Both the position numbers and the translations under genes were made by a program. A DNA stretch of 64,000 nucleotides from JABGQS01 sp963666505 (GTDB lineage: Bacteria > Bacillota > Clostridia > Christensenellales > SZUA-584). The DNA lies in NCBI GenBank assembly GCA_963666505.2, contig CAXXXL010000003.1, positions 1,302,001 through 1,366,000 on the forward strand, read 5' to 3'. Shown here piece after piece: positions 1 through 9,081 of this stretch (position 1 is the first letter of the stretch; every line of letters begins with the position of its first letter). The notes beneath the pieces were generated by a model. That model made no database searches, was not told the DNA's origin, and saw only the letters and a list, made by a program, of their open reading frames with translations.

Positions 1-141
1 GGTGTTGCTTACGTAATTGGGCAAATAGAGCAAGCAGGGCTGACCCTTAGCCTGATGGATGAAAAGGGAGCAGACTTTATCAATAACTGGGAGAGCGAGA
101 AGTACCGTTCGAAACTTGTGAAACAGGAAGAAGGAAAGTAG
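1..141 (+). CDS. C-terminal end of an unidentified protein, upstream of the rhamnulokinase gene
   Basis: The first 47 codons of frame 1 are open and end in TAG at 139-141. The start lies outside the window. The visible tail is hydrophilic and charged (ending KLVKQEEGK). The stop codon is separated by a single base from the ATG of the rhamnulokinase gene, so the two are almost certainly one operon. In rhamnose operons this place is often held by a sugar isomerase or aldolase, but the 46 residues visible do not let me recognise a family. That assignment would be inference from neighbourhood only. Confidence 0.6.
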   Translation, partial: GVAYVIGQIEQAGLTLSLMDEKGADFINNWESEKYRSKLVKQEEGK

Positions 142-142
142 C

Positions 143-1625
143 ATGGCGAAAAAAGCTTTTGCAGCTGTAGACCTTGGCGCAAGCAACGGCAGGACTATGC
201 TTGGCCGATTTGACGGTAATCGGCTGAGCTTGGAGGAACTCAACAGATTCGAGAACCATTACAACGATGTTAACGGTTCGTACTATTGGGATGTGTTGTT
301 TCTGTTTTCGTGCATAAAAGACGGGCTGAAAAAAAGCGTAAAAGCTGCTCCCGGGGGTATCTCAGGGATAGCTATTGATACATGGGGGGTGGACTTTGGC
401 TTGCTGGATAAACAGGGCAAGCTCGTTGGCAATCCCTTTGCGTACAGGGATAAAAGAGGCCTGAGGGGAAAAAACGCATTTTTTGAAGATTTCGGAGAGC
501 GTACAGCTTTTGACATTACAGGTATTGCGAGCCTTGAAATCAACTCCATATATCAGCTTTATGATATGGTAAAGAACGCTGACCCCCAGCTGGAGATAGC
601 GGACAAACTGCTGCTTATGCCCGACCTGCTTTCATATATGTTGTGCGGAGAGGTCTCAAGCGAGTACACGAATTCTACGACCACACAGATGCTGGATGCA
701 AAAGGCGGATGGAGCAAAGATATTATCCGTATGCTCGGGATAAAAGAATCGCTGCTGCCGCATATTCAGATGAGCGGCGAGAAAAAGGCGGACGTTATGA
801 GCTCTGTAATGGCAGAAACGGGGCTTTCGGGCAGCGTGCCGGTATACTGCGTCGGCTCGCACGATACAGCTTCTGCAGTTGCATCCATCCCGTCTGTCAA
901 CGATAATTATGCTTTCATATCATCTGGTACATGGTCGCTCATTGGTATAGAAAGGACAGAGCGCGCTTATCGACGATGTCGTATATTCAGGCGGTTTTTC
1001 TAATGAGGGCTCAATTACGGGCGGTGTAAGGCTGCTCAAAAATATAATGGGCCTTTGGATAATTCAGAACTGCAAGCGGCAATGGGATAAAGAAGAGAAA
1101 ACAACCTGGGATGATATAGTCGGCAGTGCTAAAGAAGCTGATGAGTTTGCGTCTATGATAGATGTGAATGCGCACGATTTCTTTGACGGAGAAGGCATGA
1201 CCGGCAAAATACAAAAGTATTGCGAGAGAACCGGACAGAAAGTTCCGCAAACTATCGGAGAAATTGCAAGAACGGTATACGAAAGCCTTGCCTTAAGCTA
1301 CAGAGAAGCATTTGAAGTTATGGAACAGATCAGAGGCGGAAAGATAGATGTACTGCATATCATCGGCGGCGGCTCAAAGAACAAGCTGCTAAACCAGTTT
1401 ACAGCAAATGCAATAGGCAGACCGGTGATAGCAGGACCGGCGGAAGCTACAGCAATAGGCAATCTAATGGTGCAGGTGAAAGCGTCAAGCGAAGTCGGCA
1501 GTATAGAAGAAATGAGACAGGTGATAAGAGATTCGTTCGACGTAGAGACGTATGAGCCATGCGAAACCGAGAAATGGGCGGAACAGTACGAACGATATCT
1601 AAAAATAAAAAAGGACGAAACGTGA
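143..1625 (+). pseudogene. rhaB: L-rhamnulokinase, interrupted by a frameshift
   Basis: FGGY-family sugar kinase that would phosphorylate L-rhamnulose to rhamnulose 1-phosphate in the cytoplasm. The N-terminal half (143-1003) opens with the ATP-binding motif AVDLGASNGR and the substrate-region motif DTWGVDFGLLD, and reaches SGTWSLIGIERTE. The reading frame then fails near base 957 and continues in another frame (ALIDDVVYSGGFSNEGS, then RLLKNIMGLW) to the stop at 1625. Removing one base in the GAGCGCGCT run near 956-962 restores one protein of about 493 residues, the usual length for RhaB. A GAAGGAAAG ribosome site precedes the ATG. The lesion is either a recent inactivating insertion or a sequencing error. 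The protein outside it looks undecayed, which favours an error or a very young mutation. Confidence 0.85.
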
Positions 1626-1632
1626 GGGAAAG

Positions 1633-2913
1633 ATGCAAGAACTGATCGAAAAACTGAACGCAGAAGATAAAGAAACAAGCCTGGGTGCGCTGCGGGAACT
1701 TAAAAAGCTTGCCGACAAAGGCGATATTAAGCTGCCGGAAAAAACGGTGTACACCAACAACCACGTGCACACGAAATATTCGTTTTCGCCGTACTCGCCG
1801 GTTAAAGCTGTTTGGATGGCAGTAAACGCCGGGCTTTCCACAGTTGGGATAATGGATCACGACGCCATAAACGGAGCGCAGGAGTTTATCGAGGCCGGAA
1901 AGATAATGGGGATAGCAACGACGATAGGGTTCGAGATACGTACAGACTGGTCTGACACTGCACTGAAGGGCAAACGTATAAACAACCCCGACCAGCTATC
2001 CAACGCATATATATGCGCACATGGCATACCGCATCAGAACATAGGCAAGGCAGATGAGTTTCTTTCTGGTATACGTTCAGCAAGGCATAAGCGCAATCGC
2101 AGGATGGTTGATAACATAAACAGGCTGTCCGAGTGCATGGGCATACAGATAAACTATGACAAAGATGTTCTGCCGCTTTCGCTTTCGCATCTTGGAGGCG
2201 GAGTTACAGAGCGACATCTGCTGTTTGCGCTTACAAAGAAGATGATAGATAAGTACGGCAAGGGAGAAGAACTGCTGGGTGTGCTGAAAGACAAGCTGAA
2301 CATAACGCCGGGGCAGAAGCAGACTGAGTATCTTTCAGACGATAATAATGATATGTACGAGTATGACCTGCTCAACGTTCTAAAGAGCAGTTTCATAAAG
2401 GATATATACATAGATGCAGACAGCACAGAAGCGGCGCCTATAAAAGAGGCAGTAGCGTTTATAAAGTCGATAGGGGCGCTGCCGTCGTACTGCTATCTTG
2501 GAGACGTAGGCAAGTCACCGACAGGCGACAAAAAAGAGCAGAAGTTCGAGGACGACTATCTGGAAGAAGTGATAAGCGAGTGTAAAAACATTGGCTTTGA
2601 CGCACTGGCATATATGCCAACGAGAAACACAACTCAGCAGCTCGAGCGTGTGATGGAGCTTGGCAGAAAGTACGTGTTCATGCAGATAAGCGGAGAGGAC
2701 ATCAACCAGCCAAGACAGTCATTCATATGCGCAAAGCTCAGCGAGCCTATGTATGCGCACCTTACAGACTCTACATGGGCATTGGTGGGGCACGAGATTT
2801 CAGCAACGAAGGATATAAGCAACGGCATGTTTGCTGATGGTATTAAGCTCACCCCGGGCGAACTAAACCGACGTATCCAGACTTATATGAAAATCGGGTT
2901 GGCAGCAAAGTAA
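1633..2913 (+). CDS. PHP-domain protein, putative metal-dependent phosphoesterase
   Basis: A 426-residue cytoplasmic protein starting 7 bases after the rhaB stop, with GAGGGAA as ribosome site. The PHP signature is clear: the HVHTKYSFSPYSP motif around residues 44-56, MDHDA near 74-78 and a conserved GFE near 100, all expected metal ligands of the polymerase/histidinol-phosphatase superfamily. A second His-rich stretch (AHGIPHQN) lies near residue 137. It is longer than the usual 270-290 residue PHP phosphatases, with an N-terminal helical extension and a C-terminal half ending before a terminator. It is operonic with rhaB, so a role in sugar phosphate turnover is possible, but the substrate is not visible. 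Family certain, function unknown. Confidence 0.8.
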   Translation: MQELIEKLNAEDKETSLGALRELKKLADKGDIKLPEKTVYTNNHVHTKYSFSPYSPVKAVWMAVNAGLSTVGIMDHDAINGAQEFIEAGKIMGIATTIGFEIRTDWSDTALKGKRINNPDQLSNAYICAHGIPHQNIGKADEFLSGIRSARHKRNRRMVDNINRLSECMGIQINYDKDVLPLSLSHLGGGVTERHLLFALTKKMIDKYGKGEELLGVLKDKLNITPGQKQTEYLSDDNNDMYEYDLLNVLKSSFIKDIYIDADSTEAAPIKEAVAFIKSIGALPSYCYLGDVGKSPTGDKKEQKFEDDYLEEVISECKNIGFDALAYMPTRNTTQQLERVMELGRKYVFMQISGEDINQPRQSFICAKLSEPMYAHLTDSTWALVGHEISATKDISNGMFADGIKLTPGELNRRIQTYMKIGLAAK

Positions 2914-2935
2914 TATATGCTTCTCCTTTATTATA

Positions 2936-2970
2936 CAAAAGAGGTTTGCGGACACAGACCTCTTTTGTTT
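2936..2970 (+). terminator. Rho-independent terminator of the rhaB operon
   Basis: A perfect 10-bp stem (CAAAAGAGGT paired with ACCTCTTTTG) with a 12-base loop is followed by TTT. It closes the operon before the hydrolase gene. Confidence 0.85.
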
Positions 2971-3060
2971 CTAAACATTGCTAAAAAACTGGCATATATT
3001 TATAGAGCTCAATAGAGTACAATGAAAGAACAAAATGTAATTTACAGACAGGGAGAGGTT

Positions 3061-3906
3061 ATGGGCGCAGTTTTTAGAACAGCAAAAGGCAAGAATAAAA
3101 TATTAAAGATGTATAACGAGGGTTTAAAGATGTGGCCAAGCCCGAACAAACAGCTTATGGTTCCGACATCTTTCGGAGAGACTTTCGTGATGAGCAGCGG
3201 CAAAGATGACGGCGAAGCTGTGCTGTTGTTTCACGGCTCATCGACTAATGCAGCTATCTGGATGTATGATGCTCAGCTGCTTGGGACGACACACAAAGTG
3301 TATGCCGTTGATATAATCGGAGAGCCCGGTAAAAGCGCTGAAAGCAGACCTGCACTGGAGTGTTCGGATTACTGCAGATGGATGAGCGAGCTAATGGATG
3401 GGATTGGCATTGAGAAGGCGGCTGTAATCGGCAACTCGCTGGGGGGTTGGATGGCTCTGTGCCTTGCTGTCAGCGAGCCGCAGCGTGTAACACAGCTATT
3501 GCTGCTTGCGCCCGCAGGCTTTGCGCCATTGCAAAAGACGTTTATACTAAAATCGGTTTCTTTAGCGCTGCAGGGAAGAAAAGGGCGAGATAAGCTTAAT
3601 AAGATGATATTCGGAAGCAGCAAGATACCTGAAGAGACACTGGCATTTGAAGAACTGCTAAGAAAGTACTATATACCAAGGCCGTTCTATACCCCGGTTT
3701 TTTCAGACGAACAACTGCAGAAACTAAGCATGCCGATACTTTTCATTGGCGGCGAGGATGACCCGTTGGTAGATATAGAGCAAAGTGCGAAAAGGCTGGA
3801 AGACTTGGTGCCGCAGGCGCAGATAAAGATACTAAAGAACAAAGCTCATGCGCTGTTTAACATGGGTCCAGAGATCGCTGAATTTTTGGAAAAGAATAAG
3901 AAGTAA
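3061..3906 (+). CDS. alpha/beta-fold hydrolase
   Basis: A cytoplasmic serine hydrolase of the alpha/beta superfamily, about 281 residues. The nucleophile elbow GNSLGGW is near residue 124, the acid in GGEDDP near 233 and the histidine in KAHALF near 263, so the Ser-Asp-His triad is intact. The oxyanion-type motif LLFHGSS is near residue 56. I prefer the ATG at 3061 because AGGGAGAGG precedes it at the right distance. An in-frame ATG at 3022 would add 13 residues but has no ribosome site. No lid domain or signal peptide is visible, so the substrate cannot be predicted. The gene ends 1 base from the convergent DUF6125 gene. Confidence 0.8.
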   Translation: MGAVFRTAKGKNKILKMYNEGLKMWPSPNKQLMVPTSFGETFVMSSGKDDGEAVLLFHGSSTNAAIWMYDAQLLGTTHKVYAVDIIGEPGKSAESRPALECSDYCRWMSELMDGIGIEKAAVIGNSLGGWMALCLAVSEPQRVTQLLLLAPAGFAPLQKTFILKSVSLALQGRKGRDKLNKMIFGSSKIPEETLAFEELLRKYYIPRPFYTPVFSDEQLQKLSMPILFIGGEDDPLVDIEQSAKRLEDLVPQAQIKILKNKAHALFNMGPEIAEFLEKNKK

Positions 3907-3907
3907 C

Positions 3908-4426
3908 TCAATTGTCAACCAAAGTGAACTTCCACGAGCAGTTGCAGCTCTCATCGGTTATATCCGGATAGCAGCTGAGTGCTTCACAATCAAAACGCTC
4001 GTCGATCGTTTTTGCAAAGTAAGTGTACTCTATCATACCGACGGATTTGCAGGGGTGAAAAGGCATTCCTTTCCTCTTTCTTGCGTTCTGAACACGGCAG
4101 TCAAGTGTCCTGTATATCAGCGTATTTCCATCAATGATAATCTCATCTTTGTTTATGTTTGCATACATTCTGAAGTGTAGTGCTTTAGCTAAGCCCTCTA
4201 TCCCGGAGTTTACCGGCAGCTGAAGGAATTTTTTGATTCTGCTTGCTTCAATTACGATAAAAGTTCTCCATGCGTTTTCATCATGCTCCATGGCTTCTGC
4301 CATGCCGAACTTTTTCTCTATTGACTGGAACCAGACACCGTCCATAGCGAGCCAGTTCTTGGCGTAGATATCAACCAGTTCGATGAGTTCTTTTTTCGAC
4401 AGGTTTTCAATAGTTTTGTTCGACAT
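3908..4426 (-). CDS. DUF6125 family protein
   Basis: A 172-residue soluble protein. The conserved blocks KNWLAMDGVWFQSIE, FGMAEAMEHDENAW, CRVQNARKRKGMPFHPCKS and LSCYPD are characteristic of a family of clostridial cytosolic proteins that I recognise as DUF6125. Several conserved Cys (CRVQ, HPCKS, LSCYPD, CNCSW) suggest metal or redox chemistry, but the function is not established. It is transcribed towards the hydrolase and stops 1 base from it. The ATG at 4426 is preceded, on its strand, by AAAAGGGAG. Confidence 0.8.
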   Translation of the reverse strand: MSNKTIENLSKKELIELVDIYAKNWLAMDGVWFQSIEKKFGMAEAMEHDENAWRTFIVIEASRIKKFLQLPVNSGIEGLAKALHFRMYANINKDEIIIDGNTLIYRTLDCRVQNARKRKGMPFHPCKSVGMIEYTYFAKTIDERFDCEALSCYPDITDESCNCSWKFTLVDN

Positions 4427-4682
4427 AGTGCTCCCTTTTATATGATATGATTACAGAGTTTATTATAATAGCCAAGATGACTATATGTAAAGTTAATGAG
4501 TGAAAGTAAAAATTGTTTGTCTGTGTTGACTTTTAATTTGCGGTATGTTTTAATAATATGAGCGGGCAAGAAGCCTGCGTTATTATGACCGAAATATTTA
4601 TTTTTTTTAATGCCACGAAGGTATTTGTTTTCCAATGGGAAGCAGTATTTCGGGTATTTTTTATTTGGAGGTTTTATTATTC

Positions 4683-5225
4683 ATGAAAAATAACACAAGA
4701 AGATTGGTACTGGCCAGTATGTTTCTGGCGCTTGGTCTTGTTCTTCCGTTTTTAACAGGTCAGATACCACAGTTTGGAAGCATGCTTCTGCCTATGCATA
4801 TTCCCGTACTTTTATGCGGGTTTATCTGCGGATGGAAGTATGGAACAGCGGTAGGCTTCATTACACCGCTGCTAAGAAGTTTACTGTTTGGTATGCCGCC
4901 TATGTTCCCGTTCGCTGTTACAATGGCGTTCGAACTGGCAACATACGGTCTGCTGGCTGGTCTGTTCTATCAGCTTTTTCCCAAGAAAATCGGCTTTCTC
5001 TTTGTCGATCTGATACTTGCTATGATCGGCGGCAGGATAGTGTGGGGAATAGCGGCTTATCTGTTCTATGGACTTGGCGGAACTGCTCTGACATGGCAGA
5101 TGTTTATTGCCGGGTCGGTGCTCAATGCATGGCCGGGTATAGTAATACAGATAATCCTGATTCCTGTTCTAATGATAGCGCTGCGGCGTACAAAAGTATT
5201 GAATCCTGAATTGAATACTAATTAA
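4683..5225 (+). CDS. ECF transporter S component (vitamin-type substrate subunit)
   Basis: An integral membrane protein of 180 residues with about six hydrophobic segments. After the start come the helix LASMFLALGLVLPFLTG, the loop PQFGSMLLPMHIPVLLCG and the signature LLRSLLFGMPPMFP typical of this S-component group. S components bind a micronutrient and dock to the shared EcfA/EcfA'/EcfT module, which is not in this window, so it would use a module encoded elsewhere. The ATG at 4683 is chosen because GGAGG lies 12 bases upstream. A longer frame back to 4635 has no ribosome site. The substrate is unknown. The next gene, a nucleoside-kinase-like protein 18 bases downstream, hints at a nucleoside-like or vitamin-precursor cargo, which is inference. 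Confidence 0.85.
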   Translation: MKNNTRRLVLASMFLALGLVLPFLTGQIPQFGSMLLPMHIPVLLCGFICGWKYGTAVGFITPLLRSLLFGMPPMFPFAVTMAFELATYGLLAGLFYQLFPKKIGFLFVDLILAMIGGRIVWGIAAYLFYGLGGTALTWQMFIAGSVLNAWPGIVIQIILIPVLMIALRRTKVLNPELNTN

Positions 5226-5243
5226 TAAAGAGGCGAATAAGGC

Positions 5244-6338
5244 ATGAAGAACATGCTGCTAAAGCATTATGAGATCTACCCGAAGATGCAGCTTCGCGAC
5301 GCAGTTAAGCTAGCATTCCAAAGCGAATTTGGCGGGGGACATATGATCAGAAGTGAGGCGGACAGCCTGCAGCGGTTGAAAGACGAATACAATACGCTGC
5401 AGGTTTCGTCTGACTTAAATAAAATGTTTGAAGATATTGGCACAGGCATGTGCAGGCTAAACCTTGGCTCGCTTGAGGGAATCAGCCTTGATACGGTCAA
5501 CCGTTTTTTTGTAGTGAGCGCAAATACGGCAAAAGGCAGTGTAGGGGAGTTTGAGAAGAAGCTTGCATGCATTATTAAGTGCTGCGAAGAGCGCTTGCTT
5601 CCGTTTGATACTGACGAGGCAGAAGCGTATATAAAAGAGCTGAAAGAAAAAGGCTATCCGCCTGTCAGCCACAGCGAGGAATACCGGCAGGCATACAAAC
5701 CGGCGTATCGTGTCGTTAAGGCACAGTTTAAGAAGTTTTTTAGGCTGTTTGAACGCATAGAGCAAATGCTTGCCACGCAGGACGTATTGACTGTTGCAAT
5801 TGACGGCAACAGCGGAGCGGGCAAAACGTGGCTGGCGGTGCTTATTAAAAGTGTGTACGACAAAGAAAAAGACGGCACAGAGGAGGGCTTGCAGTATGGC
5901 TGCAATGTTTTCCCTATGGATCATTTCTTTCTTACGCCAGAGCGAAAAACCGAGCAGCGCCTAAATGAAAACGGCGGCAATATAGACCACGAGCGTTTTC
6001 TGAGTGATGTTATTGGCGGCATCAAAAATAGGGAGCCTTTTTCATACAGGCCATACGACTGCCGCGTTCAGGCGCTGGCGCAGCCGATAAAGATATTACC
6101 AAAGCGGCTCAATATTGTGGAAGGGTGCTACAGCATGCATCCAAATCTGGCGGAAAATTATCATCTTAAAGTATTCATGGAAATTGACCCGGAAACGCAG
6201 AAAAACCGTATCCTTAAAAGAAACGGAGCGGCGATGCTTAAGCGTTACGTTCGGGAATGGATACCTCTGGAAAACAATTATTTTTCAAATCTTGATATAA
6301 AAAATAACTGTGATCTCGTTTTTAACGGCGATTTTTAA
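5244..6338 (+). CDS. nucleoside/uridine kinase-like P-loop protein with an N-terminal conserved domain
   Basis: A 364-residue cytoplasmic protein with two parts. Residues 1-165 form a conserved helical domain (motifs YPKMQLRDAVKL and SEFGGGHMI) of unknown function. Residues 180-360 are a uridine-kinase-like P-loop domain: Walker A GNSGAGKT near 187-194, FPMDHFF as the acid-containing substrate region near 227, and a RYVREWIPLE lid/arginine region near 333. It would phosphorylate a nucleoside or similar small molecule with ATP. It follows the ECF S component by 18 bases, with AAAGAGGCG as ribosome site, so import and phosphorylation of the same compound is a reasonable inference. The exact substrate is not determinable. 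Confidence 0.75.
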   Translation: MKNMLLKHYEIYPKMQLRDAVKLAFQSEFGGGHMIRSEADSLQRLKDEYNTLQVSSDLNKMFEDIGTGMCRLNLGSLEGISLDTVNRFFVVSANTAKGSVGEFEKKLACIIKCCEERLLPFDTDEAEAYIKELKEKGYPPVSHSEEYRQAYKPAYRVVKAQFKKFFRLFERIEQMLATQDVLTVAIDGNSGAGKTWLAVLIKSVYDKEKDGTEEGLQYGCNVFPMDHFFLTPERKTEQRLNENGGNIDHERFLSDVIGGIKNREPFSYRPYDCRVQALAQPIKILPKRLNIVEGCYSMHPNLAENYHLKVFMEIDPETQKNRILKRNGAAMLKRYVREWIPLENNYFSNLDIKNNCDLVFNGDF

Positions 6339-6377
6339 AGAGGGCCAAGATAAAAATATCAAGTGAAAAAAATGGGG

Positions 6378-6403
6378 CCCCCGAAAAGCAAAGCTTTTTG
6401 GGG
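6378..6403. repeat. GC-rich hairpin downstream of the kinase gene
   Basis: An 11-bp stem (CCCCGAAAAGC against GCTTTTTGGGG, one G-T pair) with a 3-base AAA loop. No T run follows on the plus strand. On the minus strand it is followed by a short spacer and a T run, so it might end transcription from the right. Confidence 0.5.
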
Positions 6404-6436
6404 AAGAGGAGGAGCAAAGCGTACTTTGATCCGACG

Positions 6437-6459
6437 TGGTAGTAGTGACAGGGTTTGAA
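6437..6459 (-). repeat. degenerate copy of a tRNA-Pro 3' end
   Basis: On the minus strand this keeps the CCA end, part of the 3' acceptor and the T-arm of the intact tRNA-Pro at 6801-6874. The matching core is TGACAGGGTTTGAA against TGACAGGATTTGAA, and similarity stops at the T loop. No 5' half of a tRNA follows, so it is not a functional tRNA. Confidence 0.5.
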
Positions 6460-6582
6460 GTCGGGAAGCCCGACGCCAATATTTAATTATACTATTATGA
6501 TATATTAATAAAGATTGTTCTCTAAAAAAAGTTGTCGTTTAATAGGCTTCATGGCAGATAAAAGCGATATCACGATAAAACA

Positions 6583-6615
6583 AAAAGGGATGTCCATAAT
6601 CGGATATCCCTTTTG
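6583..6615. terminator. bidirectional hairpin terminator
   Basis: AAAAGGGATGTCC pairs with GGATATCCCTTTT across a 6-base loop, with A and T runs on both sides. It sits just downstream (on the minus strand) of the second tRNA 3'-end copy, as the terminator at 6755-6793 sits downstream of the real tRNA. Confidence 0.7.
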
Positions 6616-6617
6616 CT

Positions 6618-6640
6618 TGGTCGGGTTGACAGGATTTGAA
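6618..6640 (-). repeat. second degenerate copy of the tRNA-Pro 3' end
   Basis: The 23 bases TGG to TTGAA differ from the intact tRNA-Pro 3' end (6798-6820) at a single position in the acceptor half. Similarity again stops at the T loop and no remaining tRNA body is present. Confidence 0.65.
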
Positions 6641-6754
6641 GACGGAGGCCGTCAGCCAAATTTATTGATTGAGCAGTACAATTTTCAACCATGAAGAGTA
6701 TTTAAATCAAACAGTAGACAGCGGCCTTTTTTAGCAGACTCAAAACACATCATC

Positions 6755-6793
6755 CGCAAAAAGAAAAACGCCCCGCAAAAAGCGGAACGTTTT
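6755..6793 (-). terminator. terminator of the tRNA-Thr/tRNA-Pro unit
   Basis: Read on the minus strand, AACGTTCCGC pairs with GCGGGGCGTT (two G-T pairs) around a T-rich loop and is followed by TTTCTTTTT. It lies right after the CCA end of tRNA-Pro. Confidence 0.75.
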
Positions 6794-6797
6794 CTCT

Positions 6798-6874
<77 letters not shown>

Positions 6875-6904
6875 ATATTTGTTGGCGGGAGCAAGTGTGA
6901 TTGG

Positions 6905-6977
6905 AGCCAATGAGCGGATTCGAACCGCTGACCTGCTCATTACGAATGAGCCGCTCTGCCAACTGAGCTACATTGGC
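6905..6977 (-). tRNA. tRNA-Thr (anticodon CGT)
   Basis: Cloverleaf on the minus strand with acceptor GCCAATG/CATTGGC, anticodon stem GCTCA/TGAGC and loop TTCGTAA. The T-arm contains GGTTCGAATCC, and CCA is encoded at 6902-6904. It lies 30 bases upstream of tRNA-Pro in the same transcript. Confidence 0.92.
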
Positions 6978-7080
6978 GCTTCCAAATAGCTTCGCACAGG
7001 AAGTGATTATAACACATATTTTTGAAAGTGCCAATATTTTTTTGTAAGAATTTTAGTGTGTTTTTTGCATATTGCTAACA

Positions 7081-8304
7081 TTAATTAGAAGGTGATTCTT
7101 GATTGGTTTTTCTAAACCTGTTCAATAGTACACCGATAACGGCTGCGGAAACGAACAAGGCAATACCAATGTACAGCCAGAGATTGTTTATACCTGTTTT
7201 CGAGACTGCAAAAGTAGAGACCAGAGGCGATAACATGCATCCTGCCTGAAAGAGGAGCGAAATAAAAGAGAGCATACTGGAACGTAATGATGAAGGTATG
7301 TGAAGATTGAGGATTGTGCTCTCAATAACGTTTGAGCCGGAGAATATGAAATAAACTAGCAGGAAAGTGCCGGCAAAGACGGGTGCTGACCTTTGCGCCG
7401 AAAAGACAATAAAAGCAGCAAATAGCAGCAGCCTGGCAGCTGTGAACTTTATGTATAAATGTTTTTCGCTCCTTAGAACCAAACGTTCTGTGAATATGCT
7501 TCCCAGCGCAGCAAACGCAAAGCACCCGAACGAAACAAGACCAACAGTGAAGAGCAAATCTTTGCTAGGCAGGAGCGCAGTGTAAGCAGGCTGCCAATAA
7601 GCTTCAACTGGGGCAATAAAGAAGCCGGACAGAATAACAGAAGCTGATAAGAGGAGTATTACAGGGCTTGACTTGATAAACTTAAAACCCGTTACGAGAT
7701 GGTTTTTAAGACTAATATGTTCTTTTTTATGTGCGGCAATCTCTTTAACCAGAACCGAAGTCAGGATTATTATAGCGATATAGATTATGCATCGTACTAT
7801 CAGGTTCAGGTCATATACGCCTAAGAACATAACTTTTTCTGAAAGACCCGGAAGAAATCCGCCTAGGATAGTGCCTGCAGAGATACCTGCTGTTTCAGCT
7901 ATCGACAAGGCTGTCGTTGCTTTAGCGAGTCCCTCTTTGCCGTTGTTTTCAATGAAATCGTCTATCATTAGAGCATCGAGCGAACCTGTTGAGAACGCTC
8001 TACCTGCGCCCATTACTATCACAGCAGGTATCAGAAGAGCAAAACCGGAGAGAAAAAGCATAGAAAAAGAAGCGACGATATTTAGTCCGCAGGATATCAT
8101 GAATATCTTTTTTCGCCCGAACATATCGGAAAGGACGCCGGTCGGCAGTTCAAGTATAAAAACAGTGAGCGAATAGATACCCATCAGTATGGCAATCTGC
8201 GCAAGAGAACAGCTTTTGTTTATAAGCAAAAGACTGAGAATCGGAACGATGATACCGGTAGAGAAATAGTTTAAGAACAGAAGTGCAGGAAAAGTTTTTT
8301 TCAT
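7081..8304 (-). CDS. MFS transporter
   Basis: A 407-residue integral membrane protein with about 12 hydrophobic segments and the major-facilitator loop motif between helices 2 and 3 (GVLSDMFGRKKIF, residues 57-69). It resembles the drug/metabolite efflux branch more than sugar porters. The substrate is not visible. Its start overlaps the stop of the ArsR-like regulator by 4 bases (ATGA), so the two are co-transcribed and translationally coupled. Regulation by that repressor through the inverted repeat at 8880-8915 is likely. Confidence 0.85.
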   Translation of the reverse strand: MKKTFPALLFLNYFSTGIIVPILSLLLINKSCSLAQIAILMGIYSLTVFILELPTGVLSDMFGRKKIFMISCGLNIVASFSMLFLSGFALLIPAVIVMGAGRAFSTGSLDALMIDDFIENNGKEGLAKATTALSIAETAGISAGTILGGFLPGLSEKVMFLGVYDLNLIVRCIIYIAIIILTSVLVKEIAAHKKEHISLKNHLVTGFKFIKSSPVILLLSASVILSGFFIAPVEAYWQPAYTALLPSKDLLFTVGLVSFGCFAFAALGSIFTERLVLRSEKHLYIKFTAARLLLFAAFIVFSAQRSAPVFAGTFLLVYFIFSGSNVIESTILNLHIPSSLRSSMLSFISLLFQAGCMLSPLVSTFAVSKTGINNLWLYIGIALFVSAAVIGVLLNRFRKTNQESPSN

Positions 8305-8858
8305 TTTGGATGGTTTGTGTTATAGAAAACGAGTGAATACTCCCAAGGCTCGCTTCCTTCTGTCTTTATCTCGTGAGTATCGATGAATTCTGTAATCAGG
8401 TTATGAAGCTTTTTCGAATCTGCAGGGGTAAGGTGAACGACTCCATTAAGAAAGTCGCCATAGCTTGGCACTTCGTCTTTGGGTATATCCGATTGCGTTA
8501 TGTCGTAAAGACCGTCGAGTGTGTTTTTAATCAGGTTTTCTATTATTATCCGGCGCTCACTGTTTAGCTCATTTCCATTGAGGCTGCCAATACTTACAGT
8601 AACGTTGGATACCGAATAATACCTTGCATTGATCCCGTTGATAACTTCAGTTCGGCTGAGCTCAACAAGACCCAGATTTTCAAGCTTTCCAAGGTGGTGC
8701 TTTGCTGATGATGGGGAAATACTCAAACAGTCGGCAATTCCCTTAGCTGTCATCGGCTCGCCGCTTATGTGCAGACAGCGCAGAAGCTGCTGGCGCACGG
8801 GACTCATGAAGATTTTTAAGTCCTCTAGGCTGGAAAGAGACACTATTTTTTTAGACAT
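8301..8858 (-). CDS. ArsR-like winged-helix transcriptional regulator
   Basis: A 185-residue protein with an N-terminal winged-helix domain (residues 12-85). MSPVRQQLLRCLHISGEPMT leads into the recognition helix SPSSAKHHLGKLENLGLVE, followed by the wing NARYYSV, the layout of ArsR-type regulators. The C-terminal 90 residues look like a ligand-sensing or dimerisation domain with no metal-binding Cys motif, so a small-molecule effector is more likely than a metal. It precedes and overlaps the MFS gene, and a repeat in the upstream region is a good candidate operator. Confidence 0.8.
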   Translation of the reverse strand: MSKKIVSLSSLEDLKIFMSPVRQQLLRCLHISGEPMTAKGIADCLSISPSSAKHHLGKLENLGLVELSRTEVINGINARYYSVSNVTVSIGSLNGNELNSERRIIIENLIKNTLDGLYDITQSDIPKDEVPSYGDFLNGVVHLTPADSKKLHNLITEFIDTHEIKTEGSEPWEYSLVFYNTNHPK

Positions 8859-8879
8859 TTTAAAAAACTCCTTAGCAAA

Positions 8880-8915
8880 CGTTACAAATAATATAACATA
8901 ACAATAATTGTAACG
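8880..8915 (-). promoter_or_regulatory. inverted repeat, probable autoregulatory operator
   Basis: CGTTACAA (8880-8887) and its perfect complement TTGTAACG (8908-8915) are separated by 20 AT-rich bases, 22 bases upstream of the ArsR-like regulator start. The position and symmetry fit a dimeric winged-helix repressor. Confidence 0.6.
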
Positions 8916-9081
8916 TCAAGCGATAAAATAAAAAAATCCGGATGCAGATAAATGCCATAGATAATCTAATGTTAATTTCAATTATTCTTCAATTCACTGG
9001 ACTTAGTTTGTGTTTTTAAGTAAAATGATGATATAGATTTTTTGCTTATATTATTAAATATTTTATATATCAGGAGGAAAC

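Noticed and set aside
4438..4635. 65-residue frame on the minus strand
   Set aside because: No ribosome site, low-complexity composition and no recognisable motif; it spans the gap between divergent promoters.
4427..4682. Possible riboswitch upstream of the ECF S component
   Set aside because: I compared with the TPP and preQ1 consensus blocks by eye and found none; no terminator-antiterminator pair is visible.
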